A DNA stretch of 20,826 nt. It comes from SIG440 sp045647905. GTDB lineage: Bacteria > Bacillota > Clostridia > Monoglobales > Monoglobaceae. A program made the position numbers and the translations under genes. Numbering within the stretch: the first letter of the stretch is position 1; each line of letters begins with the position of its first letter. Location: the NCBI GenBank assembly GCA_045647905.1, contig JAZRMZ010000143.1, positions 1 through 20,826 of the forward strand, written 5' to 3'. Positions 1 through 6,953 of the stretch are shown here, piece after piece. The notes beneath the pieces are model-generated. The model did not search any database and was not told the origin of the DNA. It saw only the letters and a list, made by a program, of their open reading frames with translations.

Positions 1-16
1 CTGAAATGTTTAATGC

Positions 17-58
17 AACAGTCACTTTTTGACTGTTTTTGGGTTCTTTTTTTGTTTT
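17..58 (+). terminator. Intrinsic terminator of a gene upstream of the window
   Basis: An 8-bp perfect inverted repeat (AACAGTCA at 17-24, TGACTGTT at 30-37) is followed by long T-rich tracts. This is the layout of a rho-independent terminator for a plus-strand gene that ends before the window. Confidence 0.65.
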
Positions 59-234
59 TTTGTTGCAATGTCAATATATGAAGGAGTGTGGCGTACCGAA
101 ACGGGAGCTTCATCACAGAAATCTTCGGGAGGATTTTGTGCTGACGGGTTTTGAGAAATGGGTATAAGTTTCATAAAAACACAGCCTTTCATTGTGGTTT
201 TTGAAAAAATTTTTTCTTTATATACATATTATGG
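59..234. other. Intergenic stretch with no supported gene
   Basis: Between the terminator and the asnS promoter there are only short open frames of about 28-30 codons (ATG at 68 and ATG at 78), without ribosome binding sites. An imperfect hairpin (about 175-183 with 193-202) is followed by a T-rich run and might end a short transcript. No T-box features were seen ahead of asnS. Confidence 0.4.
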
Positions 235-263
235 TTGATTTTTCGGAAAATATTCTGTATAAT
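235..263 (+). promoter_or_regulatory. Sigma-A promoter of asnS
   Basis: The -35 box TTGATT (235-240) and the consensus -10 box TATAAT (258-263) are separated by exactly 17 nt. The expected transcription start is near 270, leaving a leader of about 40 nt before asnS. Confidence 0.75.
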
Positions 264-311
264 GTAAATTAGATTATTATGTATTTGATATAAGAAAGGT
301 CTTGAAAACGA

Positions 312-1694
312 ATGAAGATTAAAGAAGTATTTTTGAAATCAGACGAAATAGGCGGTCAGGTTATTTCGGTCAACGGTTGGGTCAGAACTTTGAGAGCTTC
401 AAAGAATTTTGGCTTTGTTGAACTTAATGACGGTTCCTATTTCAAGAATATTCAGGTTGTAATTGAAGAAGAAAAGCTGGATAATTTTGCGGAGCTTTGC
501 AAACTTAACGTTGGTGCATCTTTGCGTGTTGAAGGTGTTCTTGAACTTACTCCCGATGCAAAACAGCCTTTTGAAATCAAGGCAACAAATGTTTTGATTG
601 AGGGTGAGAGCACTCCTGACTATCCTTTGCAGAAAAAACGTCATTCATTTGAGTTCCTCAGAACAATTCCTCATCTGAGAGCAAGAACAAATACCTTCTC
701 GGCGGTTTTCCGTGTTCGCTCGGTTATTGCTTATGCAATTCACAAATTCTTCAATGAACGTGGCTTTGTTTATGTTCACACTCCTCTGATTACGGGAAGT
801 GACTGTGAGGGTGCAGGCGAAATGTTCAGAGTTACCACTCTTGATATGGACAATCTCCCAAAGACAGAGGACGGAAAGATTGATTACACAAAGGACTTCT
901 TCAGCCGTGAAACTTCACTCACCGTAAGCGGTCAGCTTGAGGGCGAGACATTCTCCATGGCTTTTGGTGATATTTATACCTTTGGTCCCACATTCCGTGC
1001 CGAAAATTCAAACACAACCCGTCACGCAGCTGAGTTCTGGATGATTGAGCCTGAAATTGCTTTTGCTGATTTGAAGGATGATATGAAGCTTGCGGAGGAT
1101 ATGCTGAAGTTTGTTATCAGATATGTTCTTGACAATGCTCCTGAAGAAATGGCTTTCTTCAACAACTTTGTTGACAAGGGTCTCATTGACAGACTCAACA
1201 ATATTCTTGAAAACGATTTTGGTCACGTGACCTACACCGAGGCTGTTGAAATACTCAAAAACAGCGGCAAGGACTTTGAATATCCCGTTCAGTGGGGAAT
1301 TGACCTTCAGACAGAGCATGAAAGATACCTCACCGAAGAAGTGTTCAAGAAGCCTGTTTTTGTTACGGATTATCCCAAGGAAATCAAGGCTTTCTATATG
1401 CGTCTTAATGATGATGGCAAGACTGTTGCCGCTATGGACTGTCTTGTTCCCGGTATCGGCGAAATCATCGGCGGAAGCCAGAGAGAAGAAAGAATGGATG
1501 TGCTTCTTGAAAGAATGGCAGAGGTTGGACTCAATGTTGATGATTATGGTCATTATCTTGACCTGAGACGTTATGGCGGAACAAAGCACGCAGGCTTTGG
1601 TCTGGGCTTTGAACGTGCGGTTATGTATCTCACGGGTATGGGCAATATTCGTGACGTGCTTCCTTATCCCAGAACAGTTAACAATCTTGGTTAG
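312..1694 (+). CDS. asnS: Asparaginyl-tRNA synthetase
   Basis: This cytoplasmic class IIb aminoacyl-tRNA synthetase charges tRNA-Asn with asparagine using ATP. The 460-residue length is normal for bacterial AsnRS. An N-terminal OB-fold anticodon-binding domain covers about residues 15-95 (NGWVRTLRASKNFGFVEL). The class II catalytic core follows, with motif 2 FRAENS at 228-233 and motif 3 GFGLGFER at 428-435. The ATG start has AAAGG at 295-299, a rather long 12-nt spacing, and no better start was seen. It has its own promoter at 235-263. A TPR gene follows after 19 nt and probably shares the transcript. AspRS is less likely because of the AsnRS-type insertions and the overall sequence, which I recognise as AsnRS. 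Confidence 0.96.
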   Translation: MKIKEVFLKSDEIGGQVISVNGWVRTLRASKNFGFVELNDGSYFKNIQVVIEEEKLDNFAELCKLNVGASLRVEGVLELTPDAKQPFEIKATNVLIEGESTPDYPLQKKRHSFEFLRTIPHLRARTNTFSAVFRVRSVIAYAIHKFFNERGFVYVHTPLITGSDCEGAGEMFRVTTLDMDNLPKTEDGKIDYTKDFFSRETSLTVSGQLEGETFSMAFGDIYTFGPTFRAENSNTTRHAAEFWMIEPEIAFADLKDDMKLAEDMLKFVIRYVLDNAPEEMAFFNNFVDKGLIDRLNNILENDFGHVTYTEAVEILKNSGKDFEYPVQWGIDLQTEHERYLTEEVFKKPVFVTDYPKEIKAFYMRLNDDGKTVAAMDCLVPGIGEIIGGSQREERMDVLLERMAEVGLNVDDYGHYLDLRRYGGTKHAGFGLGFERAVMYLTGMGNIRDVLPYPRTVNNLG

Positions 1695-1713
1695 TTAAGG
1701 AGCGTGCGGACTT

Positions 1714-2445
1714 ATGTTTCCATGGGTAACATTGATTATTGTTATTGTGTTTTTTATAATAAAAAGGTCGGAACTGATTGCAATTCTGGCAAAGCGCAAG
1801 TTTGCCAATGGTGATTTGCAGGGTGCTTTGAAAAAGTTTGCGGTTGCCAACAAAATTGGGAAACTTGGCGGAGCAAGCCTGTTCTTTTACGGCTATCTTT
1901 TGCTCCGTGACGGACAGGTTGACTATGCAACCACAATCCTGACCCATGCTTCACTTGCGGCAAAAAAACCTGCACTCAAAAAACGTGTAAAATCAATGCT
2001 TGCGGTTTGTGAGTGGAAGAAGGGCAACCTTGACAATGCAATTGAAATGACCGAGGAGGCAATGGTTGATTACAAAACAACAAACCTCTATCAGAATCTT
2101 GGTCTTATGTATGTGCTGAAAGGTGATGCAAAAAAGGCTGTTGAATTTAATAAGGAAGCCTATGAATACAACTCGGACGATATGATTATTATGGATAATC
2201 TTGCAGAGTCATATGCCATTGACGGCGATGTGGAAAATGCAACCGAGATTTATGAAAAACTTCTTGAAAAAGAACCCCACTTCCCTGAACCTTATTACGG
2301 TTTTGGTTTGCTTTTGGTTGAGAACGGTCAAAAGGAGCGGGGCATAAAGCTTGTTGAAGAATCTCTTGATAAGCGATTCACCTTCTTGAGCGTTTTGCAG
2401 AAGGACGAGGTTGAAAAGTTGCTGGAAGAAGCAAGAAAGAAATAA
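1714..2445 (+). CDS. Membrane-anchored TPR-repeat protein
   Basis: This is a 243-residue protein with one N-terminal hydrophobic segment (about residues 3-16, WVTLIIVIVFFII) followed by a basic KR turn and then helical repeats of the tetratricopeptide type. The clearest repeats lie at about 105-210 (for example NLGLMYVLKGDAKKAVEFN and NLAESYAIDGDVENATEIY). TPR proteins are protein-protein scaffolds; the single membrane anchor would place the repeats in the cytoplasm. The partner cannot be read from the sequence. The ATG is preceded by AAGGAG at 1697-1702 (11-nt spacing). It follows asnS by 19 nt, so the two are probably co-transcribed, and it ends in a clear terminator. Its product is best left as a TPR protein of unknown role. 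Confidence 0.85.
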   Translation: MFPWVTLIIVIVFFIIKRSELIAILAKRKFANGDLQGALKKFAVANKIGKLGGASLFFYGYLLLRDGQVDYATTILTHASLAAKKPALKKRVKSMLAVCEWKKGNLDNAIEMTEEAMVDYKTTNLYQNLGLMYVLKGDAKKAVEFNKEAYEYNSDDMIIMDNLAESYAIDGDVENATEIYEKLLEKEPHFPEPYYGFGLLLVENGQKERGIKLVEESLDKRFTFLSVLQKDEVEKLLEEARKK

Positions 2446-2450
2446 ATTGA

Positions 2451-2486
2451 CGGCACGGTGAAAACCGTGCCGTTGTGCATTTTTTG
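2451..2486 (+). terminator. Intrinsic terminator of the asnS-TPR unit
   Basis: A 9-bp perfect GC-rich stem (CGGCACGGT 2451-2459, ACCGTGCCG 2464-2472) with a 4-nt loop is followed, after 7 nt, by six T residues (2480-2485). It starts just past the stop codon of the TPR gene. Confidence 0.8.
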
Positions 2487-2500
2487 AGGGTATAAGGTGA

Positions 2501-2655
2501 GATTCTTCGACAAGCTCAGAATGACCCCAGATGCATGGGGAAGAGCCAAAGAACAGGCTTAGAATGACCCTAAATGCATAGAGAGAGCCAAAGAACAAGC
2601 TCAGAATGACCCCAAATGCATAGAGAGAGCCAAAGAACAAGCTCGGAATGACTTC
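2501..2655. repeat. Tandem 42/43-bp repeat built on the GATTCTTCG...CTCAGAATGAC element
   Basis: The core CAAGCTCAGAATGACCCC starts at 2511 and recurs, with changes, at 2554, 2596 and 2638, giving periods of 43, 42 and 42 bp. Each unit also carries ATGCAT and GAGCCAAAGAA. The first copy begins with the full GATTCTTCGACAAGCTCAG form at 2501. Related sequence occurs at 13146-13225 and 15346-15451. The minus-strand open frame across it shows a 14-residue periodicity only because the DNA repeats, so it is not treated as a gene. Confidence 0.8.
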
Positions 2656-2672
2656 GGAAGATGGATGGGCGG

Positions 2673-2867
2673 TCAGTTTTGTTTTCTTACGATTTTGTAT
2701 TCGTCATAGAAGCTGTAATAAGGGCAGGAATTGTGCCCCGATGCGTAAAAACTTGAAACCTCGTCTTCGTCAAGGTTGATTGTGCATATGTCGCAGTCGG
2801 TTTCGTAGTCATAGTCGAAGTATGCGCAGGTTTCGCATTGGGTTATTTTCTTTTCGTTTTTTTTCAT
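2673..2867 (-). CDS. Small cysteine-rich protein, DUF6472-like
   Basis: This is a 64-residue acidic protein with a CxxC pair near the N-terminus (CETC), a second CxxC pair (CDIC) about ten residues on, and a later single Cys in SCPYYSF, before a conserved-looking tail DEYKIVRKQN. The Cys spacing suggests a small zinc-binding or redox fold. From memory it resembles the Clostridia family DUF6472, which has no known function. I chose the ATG at 2867: AAGGTGAT lies just upstream with good spacing. The longer start at 2912 falls inside the promoter (TTGCAA 2907-2912, AGTTTA 2884-2889 on the plus strand). It is transcribed divergently from the OLE RNA. Confidence 0.8.
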   Translation of the reverse strand: MKKNEKKITQCETCAYFDYDYETDCDICTINLDEDEVSSFYASGHNSCPYYSFYDEYKIVRKQN

Positions 2868-2883
2868 TTTTATCACCTTGAAC

Positions 2884-2912
2884 AGTTTATCACAATTACG
2901 GTTGTTTTGCAA
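2884..2912 (-). promoter_or_regulatory. Promoter of the small Cys-rich gene
   Basis: On the minus strand, TTGCAA (2907-2912) and TAAACT (2884-2889) are 17 nt apart. The predicted start near 2877 gives a very short leader before the ATG at 2867. Confidence 0.55.
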
Positions 2913-2967
2913 GAGAAAAAAGTTGTATAATTATATGGATTCGGTTCAAAATTAAAGAACAGAGTCC

Positions 2968-2996
2968 TTGACATTATAAATCAAATAGGATATAAT
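2968..2996 (+). promoter_or_regulatory. Perfect-consensus sigma-A promoter of the OLE RNA
   Basis: TTGACA (2968-2973) and TATAAT (2991-2996) both match consensus exactly with a 17-nt spacer, the only such perfect pair I found in the window. Transcription should start near 3003, about ten bases before the outermost stem of the RNA. It fits a highly expressed structured RNA and probably drives the following operon as well. Confidence 0.88.
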
Positions 2997-3002
2997 AACA
3001 TT

Positions 3003-3640
3003 GAGAAATCATAGGGTAACGGTATTCTAGTCAGCTATTTCGTTTCCCAGGGCGGGCCTAAAAATTCGCCGAAGGGCATATCGATGAAGTTCCTTGTGCG
3101 TGCTTGCGACGCCCAGTCGTGGGTGTGTGCTGGGAGTTAAGGTTTAGGGGCGATCCGCAACGGCATGTGGGCGTTGACCCCTTTTCCGCGGAGGCCTGTG
3201 ACCGTGTATTGGTGGGACATCCTGCCTCTATACGTATCAGGTTAAAACCTGCGTTGCGGTATCAATTTTCATTTGAAAAAAGATGCTGTGGGCAGTGTAG
3301 CCTGCCTTGAGTGGATATGGTGAATAATTGTTCAGACTTTTGCTTCGCGGCCACGAAGCATTTGTTATCGCTTTTTGAAACCATATTTGCAAAAGAGGCT
3401 AAGAAACGGATTTAGCTGTCGAGGAAAACTCCTAGACCGGTATGTATGTGCAGGATTGTAGTGTGTACTCAGTGGCAATCAGGTAACGCAGAGCGACGGA
3501 ACATTTTTCCGACGTTTCAACGGCAACGATGCGAGCCGGATTTTAAACGGAAACATCCCTCTTGGCGACGATTGGGAAGTCCGGCGGGAAATCCAACCTG
3601 ACCTAAGGCGCAAAGTTTACTGCATATGCTACCCTTTATT
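3003..3640 (+). ncRNA. ole: OLE RNA (Ornate, Large, Extremophilic)
   Basis: This gene-free stretch of about 630 nt has many nested complementary segments. A closing stem joins AGGGTA (3013-3018) to TACCCT (3630-3635). Inside are TCCCAG 3045-3050 with CTGGGA 3130-3135; GGGG 3147-3150 with CCCC 3178-3181; a hairpin at 3238-3251; GGCAG 3291-3295 with CTGCC 3302-3306; ATATGGT 3315-3321 with ACCATAT 3380-3386, enclosing TGCTTCG 3341-3347 with CGAAGCA 3354-3360; and TCAGGT 3479-3484 with ACCTGA 3596-3601, enclosing two further stems. Known OLE RNAs are about 600 nt, lie beside dxs, and precede a gene for the membrane protein OapA, exactly as here. OLE forms a membrane ribonucleoprotein with OapA and other partners and is linked to Mg2+ homeostasis and to cold and alcohol stress. 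RNase P, tmRNA and 6S RNA were considered and do not fit. Identification rests on size, structure and context, not on an alignment. Confidence 0.9.
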
Positions 3641-3675
3641 TTCTTTTTATGTACGTTTATACTGGAGTTGAGATT

Positions 3676-4260
3676 TTGAAAGAGGAAGTCCCCCGAAAGC
3701 AAAAGATAAAATTTAAGCCGTCAAATTCAAAAAAGACCGACAAAAGCTGGATTGCCAAAACCATTGTTATCACCTTTACCATGTCGGCGGTGTTTTCGCT
3801 GCTGTCCAACAGTGTTATGGATATGGTGAGTATCTGGGTTGCAATCCTGATTCTTCTGGCCATTGTTTTTGTGGGTATTTTGTTTGATATAATCGGGATG
3901 GCGGTTACGTCTGCAGATGAAGCACCTTTTCATTCCATGGCGGTGCAGAGGGTGAAGTATGCAAAACGTGCCATAAATCTGATTAAGTCAAAGGAAAAGG
4001 TTTCAAACTTCTGCAACGATGTGGTTGGCGACATCTGCGGTATTGTCAGTGGTTCGGCTTCGGCGGCGGTGGTTGCCTTTGTCCTTAATTCAAATCCAAA
4101 TCTCAACAGTGTTTTTATGAGTCTGGTTATCACGGCAATGGTTGCGGCTTTGACCGTTGGCGGCAAGGCTGTTGGCAAAACTATTGCCATGAGATACAGT
4201 AACTATATTATATATAATGCGGCAAGAGTATTGTCCATTTTGAAATTCCGTAAAAAATAA
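3676..4260 (+). CDS. oapA: OLE-associated membrane protein OapA
   Basis: This 194-residue integral membrane protein has four predicted membrane segments: about residues 25-45, 51-75, 123-139 and 146-168. A basic lysine-rich N-terminus (KQKIKFKPSNSKK) and a basic cytoplasmic-type loop (about 91-108, VKYAKRAINLIKSKEK) could contact RNA. In other Firmicutes the gene directly after OLE encodes OapA, which binds OLE RNA and holds it at the membrane; the complex is tied to Mg2+ homeostasis. The TTG at 3676 is chosen because GGAG (3664-3667) sits 8 nt upstream. The in-frame ATG at 3649 has no binding site. dxs follows after 29 nt. The assignment relies strongly on position between OLE and dxs; the protein alone would be called a four-helix membrane protein. 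Confidence 0.85.
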   Translation: MKEEVPRKQKIKFKPSNSKKTDKSWIAKTIVITFTMSAVFSLLSNSVMDMVSIWVAILILLAIVFVGILFDIIGMAVTSADEAPFHSMAVQRVKYAKRAINLIKSKEKVSNFCNDVVGDICGIVSGSASAAVVAFVLNSNPNLNSVFMSLVITAMVAALTVGGKAVGKTIAMRYSNYIIYNAARVLSILKFRKK

Positions 4261-4289
4261 TTTTTGCGGCAGAAAAAACGGTGTGTTTT

Positions 4290-6143
4290 ATGAAGAAATT
4301 TTTGGATGCAATTAATTCATCTGATGATGTTAAAAAACTGAATATCCCTGAGCTTGAGATACTTGCGGAGGAAATCCGTGAGTTTTTGGTTGATAAAATT
4401 TCAAAGAGCGGGGGACATCTGGCATCAAACCTTGGTGCGGTGGAGCTTACGCTTGCCTTGCACAAGGTTTTTGATTTTTCTTCAGACAGAATTGTGTGGG
4501 ATGTGGGGCATCAGTCCTATGCTCACAAGATTATAAGCGGACGGAAAGATGCTTTTGATACCTTGCGCCAAAAGGGCGGAATCAGCGGTTTTCCCAAAAC
4601 TGAGGAGACGGAAGAAGATGCCTTCAATACGGGGCATTCTTCAACATCAATTTCGGTTGCAATGGGTTTTGCAAAGGCTTTTGAGCTTTCGGGAGAGAGT
4701 GGCAAGGCAGTTGCGGTTGTTGGTGACGGAGCGTTGACCGGCGGTATGGCTTATGAGGCGCTGAACCATGCAGGGAGCGGAAAAACTCCTTTGGTTGTTA
4801 TTCTCAATGATAACGGAATGTCCATTTCTGAAAATGTGGGCGGACTTTCACGGTATCTCAGAAAAATTGTGAGCAGTTCGGAATATATCGGTGTGAAAAA
4901 ATCGGTCAAGAATTTTTTGCGTGACCTCCCGTTGCTGGGAAAGCCCTTTGGTGCGATGATGAGGTCGGGAAAGAGGCTTGTGAAAAAGATTCTTCTGCCA
5001 AAAAAACTCTTTGAAAATATGGGACTTGAATATCTTGGCCCCATTGACGGACATGACCTGAAAGAGCTTATCACAATTTTTGATTATGCAAAAGCATTTG
5101 ATAAGCCGGTTATGATTCATGTTGTTACCAAAAAGGGAAAGGGTTATGAGCCGGCAGAAAAACGGCCTGCAAAATTTCACGGAGTGGGACGTTTTGACCC
5201 CGTAAGCGGTGAGTTTGAGGAGAGTGGCAAGGTTACATATTCAGATACCTTTGGTTCGGAAGTTCTGCGCCTTGCAAAAAAGAACGAAAAAATCTGCTGT
5301 ATAACCGCAGCCATGCCTATGGGAACGGGATTGATTGACTTTTCAAAGTGCTTCCCTGAAAGATTTTTTGATGTGGGCATTGCCGAACAGCACGCAGTGA
5401 CTTTTGGGGCGGCGTTGGCAAAGGCAGGTCAAATTCCTGTTTTTGCGGTGTATTCCACCTTTTTGCAAAGGGGCTACGACCAGATTCTCCATGATGTTGC
5501 GCTTCAGAATCTGCACGTTGTTTTTGCCATTGACCGTGCCGGTGCATCGGGAAATGACGGCGAAACCCATCAGGGGATTTATGATTTATCGTATCTTTCA
5601 CATATACCAAACATGACAATTATGGCACCCTCGTCCAATGAGGAGCTTGCGGAAATGCTTGATTTTGCAATCAACAAATGCACAGGTCCCGTTGCCGTGC
5701 GTTATCCCAAGGGCGAAAATTCTGTCAAGGGAAAAGAGCTTGTGCCAATTGAATACGGTTGTGGCGTTGTTGAACGCCCTGGAACCGAGGTTTTGATTGC
5801 GGCGGCAGGTTCGCAGGTTGCGGAGGCTGTTTTGGCAGCTGATGAGCTTCAGGAAAGAGGGATTTCGGTAGAGGTGCTGAACCTCAGATTCGTCAAGCCT
5901 TTTGATGAAAATTTGTTCAGAGAATCGGCAAAGGGCAAGAAGCTGATTGCGGTTACTGAAGACAATGTGGGCATCGGCGGCTTGACAGATGCCGTGCGGA
6001 GAAATTTTGACGGCAGAATTGTGGGATTTTCCTTCCCTGATATGCCTCTTGAACACGGCACAATTAAGGAACAGAAAATGCTTGCCGGTATTGACGGACA
6101 CAGCATGGCGGAAAAAATAATTTCAGAACTTATGGGTGATTGA
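4290..6143 (+). CDS. dxs: 1-deoxy-D-xylulose-5-phosphate synthase
   Basis: This thiamine-diphosphate enzyme condenses pyruvate with glyceraldehyde 3-phosphate to make DXP, the first step of the MEP isoprenoid pathway and a precursor supply for thiamine and pyridoxal. The 617 residues match the family length. Visible motifs are GHLASNLGAVELT (His at about 43), DVGHQSYAHK (His at about 74), the ThDP/Mg motif GDGALTGG with a following NDN (about 145-175), VGIAEQHAV with the catalytic Glu, and DRAGASGNDGETHQG. The ATG at 4290 (MKKFLDAI) is preferred over an in-frame GTG at 4281; neither has a strong ribosome binding site. It lies between oapA and tlyA, as in typical OLE loci, and its stop is 1 nt before the tlyA start. 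Confidence 0.97.
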   Translation: MKKFLDAINSSDDVKKLNIPELEILAEEIREFLVDKISKSGGHLASNLGAVELTLALHKVFDFSSDRIVWDVGHQSYAHKIISGRKDAFDTLRQKGGISGFPKTEETEEDAFNTGHSSTSISVAMGFAKAFELSGESGKAVAVVGDGALTGGMAYEALNHAGSGKTPLVVILNDNGMSISENVGGLSRYLRKIVSSSEYIGVKKSVKNFLRDLPLLGKPFGAMMRSGKRLVKKILLPKKLFENMGLEYLGPIDGHDLKELITIFDYAKAFDKPVMIHVVTKKGKGYEPAEKRPAKFHGVGRFDPVSGEFEESGKVTYSDTFGSEVLRLAKKNEKICCITAAMPMGTGLIDFSKCFPERFFDVGIAEQHAVTFGAALAKAGQIPVFAVYSTFLQRGYDQILHDVALQNLHVVFAIDRAGASGNDGETHQGIYDLSYLSHIPNMTIMAPSSNEELAEMLDFAINKCTGPVAVRYPKGENSVKGKELVPIEYGCGVVERPGTEVLIAAAGSQVAEAVLAADELQERGISVEVLNLRFVKPFDENLFRESAKGKKLIAVTEDNVGIGGLTDAVRRNFDGRIVGFSFPDMPLEHGTIKEQKMLAGIDGHSMAEKIISELMGD

Positions 6144-6144
6144 T

Positions 6145-6939
6145 TTGGGTAAAATTCGACTTGATGTTTTTCTGGTTGAACAGAATATGGCTCCAAGCCG
6201 CAGTGCCGCACAGGCAATGATTATGGCAGGGGATGTTTATATTGACAATCAGAAGGCGATGAAAGCCGGTGAAACGGTTAAAGGAACTGAGAATATTGAA
6301 GTGCGGTCAAAGGGGCCGTCATATGTGAGCCGTGGGGGACTCAAGCTGGAAAAGGCAATGAAGGTGTTTCCTGCGACCCCTGCGGGGAAGGTGTGTATGG
6401 ACATCGGGGCATCAACCGGCGGATTTACCGATTGTATGCTTCAGAATGGTGCGGTGAAGGTGTATTCCGTTGACGTGGGCTACGGACAGCTTGCGTGGAA
6501 GCTCCGTCAGGATGAACGTGTTGTGAATATGGAACGCACAAACATCCGTTATATTGACAGAGAGCTGGTGACAGAACCGCTGGAGTTTTTTTCGGTGGAT
6601 GTTTCGTTTATTTCCCTGAAGCCCGTTCTGCCCGTTGCTTATGAATTGTTGAAAGAGGGCGGCGAAGGCGTTTGCCTGATTAAGCCTCAGTTTGAGGCAG
6701 GCCGTGAAAAGGTTGGCAAAAAAGGCGTTGTGAGAGAAAAATCAACCCATATCGAAGTTATTGAAAAGGTATTGGAGTTCACAAAAGAAATCGGGTTTTC
6801 GGTGAAGGGGCTCGACTTCTCGCCCATAAAAGGCCCTGAGGGGAATATTGAATATCTTATGTATATAAAGAAGGATAACGGAGAATCGGCAGAGTTTGAT
6901 ATTCCCGAATTGGTGGAACAATCTCACAATATAGCTTGA
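6145..6939 (+). CDS. tlyA: TlyA-family S4-domain rRNA 2'-O-methyltransferase
   Basis: The N-terminal S4 RNA-binding domain (about residues 3-60, KIRLDVFLVEQ...MAGDVYIDNQK) is followed by an FtsJ-like Rossmann methyltransferase domain. The SAM-binding loop is DIGASTGGFTD at about 86-96; SVDVSFISL and LIKPQFEAGREKVGKKGVVRE follow. Family members (TlyA, YqxC) methylate ribose in 16S and/or 23S rRNA using SAM; which site is used here cannot be read. The TTG at 6145 is preferred because GGGTGA (6134-6139) lies 5 nt upstream and the product starts MGKIRLDV like its relatives. A GTG at 6136, overlapping dxs, is the alternative. It is tightly packed in the dxs-nadK-recN operon. Confidence 0.93.
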   Translation: MGKIRLDVFLVEQNMAPSRSAAQAMIMAGDVYIDNQKAMKAGETVKGTENIEVRSKGPSYVSRGGLKLEKAMKVFPATPAGKVCMDIGASTGGFTDCMLQNGAVKVYSVDVGYGQLAWKLRQDERVVNMERTNIRYIDRELVTEPLEFFSVDVSFISLKPVLPVAYELLKEGGEGVCLIKPQFEAGREKVGKKGVVREKSTHIEVIEKVLEFTKEIGFSVKGLDFSPIKGPEGNIEYLMYIKKDNGESAEFDIPELVEQSHNIA

Positions 6940-6953
6940 AAGAAGGGATAATT

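Noticed and set aside
59..311. T-box riboswitch ahead of asnS
   Set aside because: No AAGGGTGG-type antiterminator bulge sequence or terminator/antiterminator pair was seen, and the promoter leaves a leader of only about 40 nt.
2209..2640. 143-codon minus-strand open frame with a repeated FFGSLYAF motif
   Set aside because: The protein repeat simply reflects the 42-bp DNA repeat, and the rest overlaps the TPR gene antisense.
2501..2655. CRISPR array
   Set aside because: The repeats are contiguous and degenerate across the full 42-bp unit; there are no unique spacers and no cas genes.
3104..3310. 68-codon plus-strand open frame within the structured region
   Set aside because: It lies across several RNA stems, has no convincing ribosome binding site, and its Arg/Cys-rich product looks like translated noncoding sequence.
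3003..3640. RNase P RNA, tmRNA or 6S RNA as the identity of the large RNA
   Set aside because: The conserved RNase P core words and the tmRNA tRNA-like 3' end were not found, and 6S RNA is about a third of this length. The dxs/OapA-like context points to OLE.
3517..3702. 61-codon minus-strand open frame over the end of the RNA and the start of oapA
   Set aside because: It overlaps the 3' domain of the OLE RNA and the oapA start on the other strand and has no promoter or recognisable product.
5598..6101. 167-codon minus-strand open frame within dxs
   Set aside because: It is antisense to the conserved C-terminal domain of Dxs and has no support of its own.
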